Below the pieces are notes generated by a model. It had not been told where the DNA came from, did not search any database, and saw only the letters and a program-made list of their open reading frames with translations. The translations under genes were made by a program, and so were the position numbers. This document shows positions 8,671-11,883 of a DNA stretch of 11,883 bases, in pieces (positions within the stretch are counted from its first letter, which is position 1; every line of letters starts with the position of its first letter). This stretch comes from Actinomycetospora sp. (GTDB lineage: Bacteria; Actinomycetota; Actinomycetes; Mycobacteriales; Pseudonocardiaceae), in contig JAICLN010000080.1 in assembly GCA_025925615.1 (NCBI GenBank), forward strand, positions 1 through 11,883. Reading direction: 5' to 3'.

Positions 8671-8820
8671 CGCGGCAAGGTCGCCCTCTGCGCGGCCGCG
8701 GGCACGCACGGTCACCGGACCGGAACGACCCGAGCCCGTGGTGGGAACCACTCCGGGGGCCTGGCGACAGCGTGGTCCCCGGGCGGGACCGCCACCGTCG
8801 CCGACGAGGAGGTGGTCGAG

Positions 8821-9132
8821 ATGGCCGACGTCCGTCGACTCCCCGGCCCGAACGCGGATCTCTGGGACTGGCAGCTCCACGCGGCGTGCCGTGGCATGGA
8901 CAGCCAGTTCTTCTTCCACCCCGACGGCGAGCGCGGGCCGGCCCGGGCCAGCCGCGAGCGCCGCGCCAAGGCCGTGTGTGAGAGCTGCCCCGTCATGGAG
9001 CCGTGCCGCCGCCACGCGCTGGCCGCGGGCGAGCCCTACGGCATCTGGGGCGGGCTCTCGGAGTCCGAGCGCTCCGCCGCCGGCGGTGGGCGCCGCCCGA
9101 GCGTCGCCGTGCGCGACGTCGTCATCGGATAG
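8821..9132 (+). CDS. whiD: WhiB-family iron-sulfur transcription factor, WhiD/WhiB3 type
   Basis: A 103-residue WhiB-like protein that should bind a 4Fe-4S cluster and partner with the primary sigma factor. Four cysteines sit at 23, 53, 56 and 62 (AACRGMD, then CESCPVMEPC), the same numbers I recall for M. tuberculosis WhiB3. The LPGPNADLWDWQL start, the FFFHPDGERGPAR segment and the GEPYGIWGGLSESER turn (about 70-84) also match that subgroup. The short C-terminal tail (about 85-103) is divergent but has basic residues suited to DNA contact. The ATG at 8821 is preferred: AGGAGG lies 8 nt upstream, whereas GTG 8812 overlaps that site. It diverges from bldM and converges on groEL. In Streptomyces WhiD acts late in sporulation; in mycobacteria WhiB3 is redox-linked. 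Which applies here is unknown. Confidence 0.94.
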   Translation: MADVRRLPGPNADLWDWQLHAACRGMDSQFFFHPDGERGPARASRERRAKAVCESCPVMEPCRRHALAAGEPYGIWGGLSESERSAAGGGRRPSVAVRDVVIG

Positions 9133-9141
9133 ACCGCGGGG

Positions 9142-9189
9142 ACGAACGGCCCGTCCGTCACCGAAGAAGGTGACGAACGGGCCGTTCGT
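9142..9189. terminator. Bidirectional hairpin terminator between whiD and groEL
   Basis: Arms of 21 nt (9142-9162 and 9169-9189) around GAAGAA, with one mismatch (C9155 against A9176). In the minus-strand transcript (groEL) this becomes a U-G wobble, so the stem is unbroken, while whiD RNA has a C-A mismatch. The right arm is itself a perfect palindrome, ACGAACGG-G-CCGTTCGT (9173-9189). It begins 9 bp after the whiD stop and ends 16 bp from the groEL stop. Confidence 0.88.
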
Positions 9190-9205
9190 GGGTCCGGGAG
9201 GGGAC

Positions 9206-10834
9206 TCAGTGCCCGTGACCGTGCCCGTGGCCGTGGCCACCGGCCGGAGCGGTCTCCTGCTCCTCGGGCTGGTCGACGATCGCGCTCTCGGTGGTGAGCA
9301 CCATGCGCGCGATCGAGACCGCGTTCTCCAGCGCCGAGCGCGTGACCTTCACCGGGTCGATGATCCCGGCGGCCATGAGGTCGCCGTAGGTCTCGGTCGC
9401 GGCGTCGTAGCCGAGCTCCCAGCCGCCGTCGGCGACCCGCGCGGCCACCACGGAGCCCTCGAGCCCGGCGTTCGAGGCGATCGCCCTGAGCGGCGCGGCG
9501 AGCGCGCGCCGGACGAGCGCGACCCCGGTGGCCTCGTCGCCGGTGCGGCCGAGGCCGCCCGCGAGCTCGGCCGAGGCGTGCAGCAGCGCCGCACCCCCGC
9601 CGGGGACGATGCCCTCCTCGACCGCGGCCCGGGTGGCGGCGACCGCGTCCTCGATGCGGTGCTTGCGCTCCTTGAGCTCGGTCTCGGTGGCCGCGCCGAC
9701 CTTGATGACGGCGACGCCGCCGGCCAGCTTCGCGAGGCGCTCCTGGAGCTTCTCGCGGTCCCAGTCGGAATCCGTGTTCTCGATCTCGCGGCGAATCTGC
9801 GAGACGCGGGCCTCGACGTCGGTCTTGTCGCCGCCGCCCTCGACCAGCGTGGTGGCGTCCTTCGTGACGACCGCGCGCCGGACGCTGCCCAGCGAGTCGA
9901 GCCCGGCCTCGGAGAGCTTCAGCCCGACCTCCGGGTTGATCACCGTGGCCCCGGTGGCCGCCGCGAGGTCGTCGAGGAACGCCTTGCGGCGGTCGCCGAA
10001 GAACGGCGCCTTGACCGCGGCGATCCGCAGCGTCTTGCGGATGGCGTTGACGACGACGGTCGAGAGCGCCTCGCCCTCGAGGTCCTCGGCGACGACCAGC
10101 AGCGGCTTGCCGGACTCGACGACCTTCTCCAGCAGCGGGAGGAGGTCCTGGATGGAGCTGATCTTGTCGCGGTGCAGCAGGACGTGGGCGTCCTCGAGCA
10201 CCGCCTCCATCGACTCCGGGTCGGTGACGAAGTAGGGCGAGAGGTAGCCCTTGTCGAACTGGAGCCCCTCGGTCACCTCGAGCTCGGTCGCGAGGGTCGA
10301 GGCCTCCTCGATGGTGATGACGCCGTCCTCGCCGACCCGCTCCATCGCCTCACCGATGAGGTCACCGATCGTCTGGTCGCGCGAGGCGACGGCACCGACC
10401 GAGGCGATGCCCTTCTTGCCGTCGACCGGGGTGGCGTGCTCGCGCAGCACCTCGGTGATCTTCTCGGACGCGGCGGCCATGCCCGCGCCGAGGGCCGTCG
10501 GGTTGGCCCCGGCGGCCAGGTTGCGCAGCCCCTCGGAGACGAGGGCCTGGGCGAGGACGGTCGCGGTCGTCGTGCCGTCGCCCGCGACGTCGTTGGTCTT
10601 GGTCGCGGCGGTCTTCGCGAGCTGGACGCCGAGGTTCTCGAAGGGATCCTCGACGTCGATCTCGCGGGCGATCGTCACGCCGTCGTTGGTGATCGTGGGA
10701 CCACCGAAGCTCTTGCTCAGCACGACGTGGCGCCCCCGCGGACCGAGGGTCACCTTCACCGCCGCGGCGAGCTGGTCCACCCCGCGCTCGAGGGCGCGTC
10801 GGGCGGTCTCGTCGAACGTGATCTGCTTGGGCAC
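9206..10834 (-). CDS. groEL1: 60-kDa chaperonin GroEL1 with His-rich C-terminus
   Basis: A 542-residue chaperonin that folds proteins in the cytoplasm with GroES. Seen: [13 protein letters not shown] near the start, [11 protein letters not shown] (49-59), the ATP-site GDGTTT (85-90), [14 protein letters not shown] in the apical domain, and the chaperonin signature [16 protein letters not shown] near residue 405. It ends [13 protein letters not shown] with five His alternating with Gly, instead of the GGM tail of GroEL2. Together with the groES linkage this marks it as actinobacterial GroEL1 (Cpn60.1), where such tails are usual; the main GroEL2 should be elsewhere in the genome. The GTG at 10834 follows AAAGGA with about 7-nt spacing and gives the canonical PKQITFDE start. 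Cotranscribed with groES 97 bp upstream, with a strong hairpin between them. Confidence 0.97.
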   Translation of the reverse strand: MPKQITFDETARRALERGVDQLAAAVKVTLGPRGRHVVLSKSFGGPTITNDGVTIAREIDVEDPFENLGVQLAKTAATKTNDVAGDGTTTATVLAQALVSEGLRNLAAGANPTALGAGMAAASEKITEVLREHATPVDGKKGIASVGAVASRDQTIGDLIGEAMERVGEDGVITIEEASTLATELEVTEGLQFDKGYLSPYFVTDPESMEAVLEDAHVLLHRDKISSIQDLLPLLEKVVESGKPLLVVAEDLEGEALSTVVVNAIRKTLRIAAVKAPFFGDRRKAFLDDLAAATGATVINPEVGLKLSEAGLDSLGSVRRAVVTKDATTLVEGGGDKTDVEARVSQIRREIENTDSDWDREKLQERLAKLAGGVAVIKVGAATETELKERKHRIEDAVAATRAAVEEGIVPGGGAALLHASAELAGGLGRTGDEATGVALVRRALAAPLRAIASNAGLEGSVVAARVADGGWELGYDAATETYGDLMAAGIIDPVKVTRSALENAVSIARMVLTTESAIVDQPEEQETAPAGGHGHGHGHGH

Positions 10835-10871
10835 TGCCCGTCCTTTCCGGTGCGACCTGGGGCTACGCACA

Positions 10872-10915
10872 CCACCGCCCCGGGACCCCGGTGGTCGGGG
10901 CCACCGGGGCGGTGG
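10872..10915 (-). terminator. Strong hairpin between groES and groEL (attenuator or processing site)
   Basis: A 12-bp perfect outer stem (10872-10883 with 10904-10915) encloses a second 5-bp stem (CCCCG 10886-10890 with CGGGG 10896-10900). A competing 9-bp stem can form between 10886-10894 and 10901-10909. It lies within the 97-bp gap of the operon, read as groES then groEL. No U-run follows. It could reduce read-through into groEL1 or protect a processed groES mRNA; the direction of effect is not visible. Confidence 0.7.
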
Positions 10916-10931
10916 GTGTGGGTCGGGCGTC

Positions 10932-11228
10932 CTAGTTGACGACCGCCAGGACGTCACGCGAGGAGAGGATCAGGTAGTCCTCGCCGTTGTACTTGACCTC
11001 GGTGCCGCCGTACTTCGAGAAGATGACGACATCGCCCACCGCAACGTCGAGCGGGATGCGGTTGCCGTTGTCGTCGACGCGGCCCGGGCCCACCGCGAGG
11101 ACCTTGCCCTCCTGGGGCTTCTCCTTCGCGGTGTCCGGGATGACGATGCCGGACGCGGTCGTGGTCTCGGCCTCAGAGGCCTGCACCACGAGCTTGTCCT
11201 CGAGCGGCTTGATGTTCACGCTCGCCAC
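10932..11228 (-). CDS. groES: 10-kDa co-chaperonin GroES
   Basis: A 98-residue co-chaperonin that caps GroEL rings. Seen: [13 protein letters not shown] at the start, the mobile loop (about 17-36, [21 protein letters not shown]) that binds Gro[37 protein letters not shown] in the core, and the C-terminal strand [15 protein letters not shown]. The length is standard. GTG 11228 is chosen because GGAGG lies 7 nt upstream; a second GTG at 11219 is in frame but worse placed. It is the first gene of groES-groEL1. Control by HrcA through the CIRCE operator at 11334-11360 is strongly indicated. In mycobacteria tsaD precedes groES; here rimI does. Confidence 0.97.
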   Translation of the reverse strand: MASVNIKPLEDKLVVQASEAETTTASGIVIPDTAKEKPQEGKVLAVGPGRVDDNGNRIPLDVAVGDVVIFSKYGGTEVKYNGEDYLILSSRDVLAVVN

Positions 11229-11282
11229 GGGATGACCTCCACGATCTGGGGTCCAGCTGGTCACTGGTTCGGTTGACGGACC

Positions 11283-11323
11283 CCGGAGCCGACCCGCCGT
11301 CGCGGGTGCCGAGCCGGCTCCGG
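11283..11323 (-). other. Hairpin in the groES leader, or rimI terminator
   Basis: A 9-bp stem, CCGGAGCCG (11283-11291) with CGGCTCCGG (11315-11323), stacks on a 6-bp stem, ACCCGC (11292-11297) with GCGGGT (11302-11307), closed by CGTC; seven bases (11308-11314) bulge on one side. It lies downstream of both the rimI stop and the groES promoter, so it would be in the roughly 100-nt groES leader and could also end rimI transcripts. Confidence 0.6.
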
Positions 11324-11333
11324 TGCCGTTCGA

Positions 11334-11360
11334 TTGGCACTCTATCCCTGCGAGTGCCAA
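11334..11360. promoter_or_regulatory. CIRCE operator (HrcA binding site) of groES-groEL1
   Basis: A perfect 9-bp inverted repeat, TTGGCACTC (11334-11342) and GAGTGCCAA (11352-11360), with a 9-bp spacer. This is the CIRCE architecture (TTAGCACTC-N9-GAGTGCTAA) with one symmetrical A-to-G change per arm. It lies 105 bp upstream of groES. Known role: HrcA repressor binding, relieved on heat shock. hrcA itself is not in the window. Confidence 0.95.
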
Positions 11361-11368
11361 TCCATCAA
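11339..11368 (-). promoter_or_regulatory. groES-groEL1 promoter overlapping CIRCE
   Basis: On the minus strand TTGATG (11368-11363), an 18-bp spacer and TAGAGT (11344-11339) form a good housekeeping promoter. The -10 lies inside the CIRCE repeat, so bound HrcA would block polymerase. The -35 overlaps the rimI stop codon. The start point would be near 11332, giving a leader of about 104 nt. Confidence 0.7.
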
Positions 11369-11883
11369 CGAGGGTCCGGCGGGTGGGTCGCAGGTCGGAG
11401 CATCGTGAACGCGTCCGCCCCGCTGGCGTAGTACCGCCGCCGCGTCCCCACCACCTCGAAGCCCTCCGAGCGGTAGAGCGCCAGGGCGGGGACGTTGTCC
11501 GTGCGTACCTCGAGGAAGGTCACCGCGCCGAGCGTGTCGGCCCGCGCGAGGAGCCCGGCGAGCAACCGGCGCCCGACGCCGAGGCCCTGCGCGTGGGCAG
11601 CGACCCCGATCGTGTGGATCTCAGCCTCGGCGGGCTCCCGCGAGAACGACGGGGCGGGGAGCAGCGCGATCCCGGCGTAGCCGACGAGCTCGTCGGGCCC
11701 GTCGGCCCGCGTCAGGCGCGCCGCCAGGTACGGGTAGCCGGCGTGCAGCTCGGCGCGGAACGCCGACGCGGTCCAGGGGTCGTCACCTCCGAAGAGCTGC
11801 GCCTCGAGCCGTCCGCAGGCCTCGGCGTCGTCGGCGGTGAGGGCGTCGACGACGATGCGCGCGCCGGGCGGCAGCGGCGCGCC
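11365..11883 (-). CDS. rimI: Ribosomal protein bS18-alanine N-acetyltransferase-type GNAT, 5' end outside window
   Basis: 172 C-terminal residues of a GNAT-fold acetyltransferase; the frame is open to the right edge with no in-window start that gives the full fold. Seen: [24 protein letters not shown] (RimI-like N-terminus), VGYAGIALL, the acetyl-CoA motif [21 protein letters not shown], and the RimI-type C-terminus [29 protein letters not shown] followed by ADAFTMLR. RimI acetylates the N-terminus of ribosomal protein S18 in E. coli; actinobacterial members sit with tsaB and tsaD. The RimI fold starts only about 15 residues after the edge, so the gene probably begins just beyond it unless it is fused to tsaB. 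Its stop overlaps the groES promoter. The neighbouring tsaD expected on the 3' side is missing. Confidence 0.88.
   Translation of the reverse strand, partial: GAPLPPGARIVVDALTADDAEACGRLEAQLFGGDDPWTASAFRAELHAGYPYLAARLTRADGPDELVGYAGIALLPAPSFSREPAEAEIHTIGVAAHAQGLGVGRRLLAGLLARADTLGAVTFLEVRTDNVPALALYRSEGFEVVGTRRRYYASGADAFTMLRPATHPPDPR

Larger units (their letters stand above)
8202..8820. promoter_or_regulatory. 619-bp divergent bldM/whiD control region
   Basis: No gene is apparent in either strand; the open frames here are extensions or shadows of neighbours. It holds a likely promoter for whiD (8641-8670), a 22-bp-period direct repeat near bldM (8280-8309), a perfect 11-bp palindrome GTGACGGTCAC (8374-8384), and an inverted repeat CCGGAC-GACC-GTCCGG (8585-8600). 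The length is large for this gene-dense window and suggests several promoters or operators. No recognised WhiG- or BldN-type promoter was found by eye. Confidence 0.6.

Noticed and set aside
8510..10939. 809-codon open frame on the plus strand opposite groEL
   Set aside because: It is the complement of groEL and whiD coding sequence in high-GC DNA; the translation is Arg/Gly/Asp-rich without any family signature.

Overview
This is a very GC-rich, gene-dense stretch of an actinobacterial chromosome. I place it in or near the Pseudonocardiales (Pseudonocardia/Actinomycetospora-like) from its GC content, GTG starts, a mycothiol-type enzyme, WhiB and BldM-type developmental regulators, and gene order. 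From memory the order closely follows the M. tuberculosis guaB3-guaB2-Rv3412-rsdA-sigD-whiB3-groEL1-groES-rimI region, and the Streptomyces bldM-whiD-groEL1-groES region. The exact genus is inference. No mobile element, CRISPR array, tRNA or rRNA was seen; this is core chromosome, and the novelty lies in variants and non-coding structure.

Left part (1-2540): the first 283 residues of guaA (GMP synthase, minus) run off the left edge. A maleylpyruvate isomerase-type mycothiol-dependent enzyme (plus) diverges from it. It meets a small VOC-fold protein (minus) stop to stop. A divergent gap with inverted repeats leads to ptsH (HPr, plus). Between ptsH and guaB3 lie one complete and one partial copy of a large palindromic element.

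Centre (2538-7604): guaB3 and guaB (minus, guaB first) form a purine operon. Together with guaA the window holds the IMP to XMP to GMP branch. A DUF5319 gene diverges from guaB, and both start codons sit exactly 7 nt after a TANNNT box, suggesting leaderless transcripts. The sigD-rsdA pair (minus) encodes an ECF sigma factor and its membrane anti-sigma factor, with the rsdA start directly after the sigD stop.

Right part (7605-11883): a BldM-like response regulator (minus) and a WhiD/WhiB3-type iron-sulfur regulator (plus) diverge from a 619-bp gene-free region. The BldM-like protein lacks the phospho-acceptor Asp and the receiver Lys and Thr/Ser. A groES-groEL1 operon follows (minus), with a His-rich GroEL1 tail, a perfect CIRCE operator over a likely promoter, and a strong intercistronic hairpin. 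The window ends in rimI (minus, truncated at the edge). The tsaD gene found between rimI and groES in mycobacteria is absent here.

The most distinctive non-coding pattern is that three of the four convergent gene junctions carry long hairpins whose arms are themselves palindromic. The fourth junction has abutting stop codons and no spacer.
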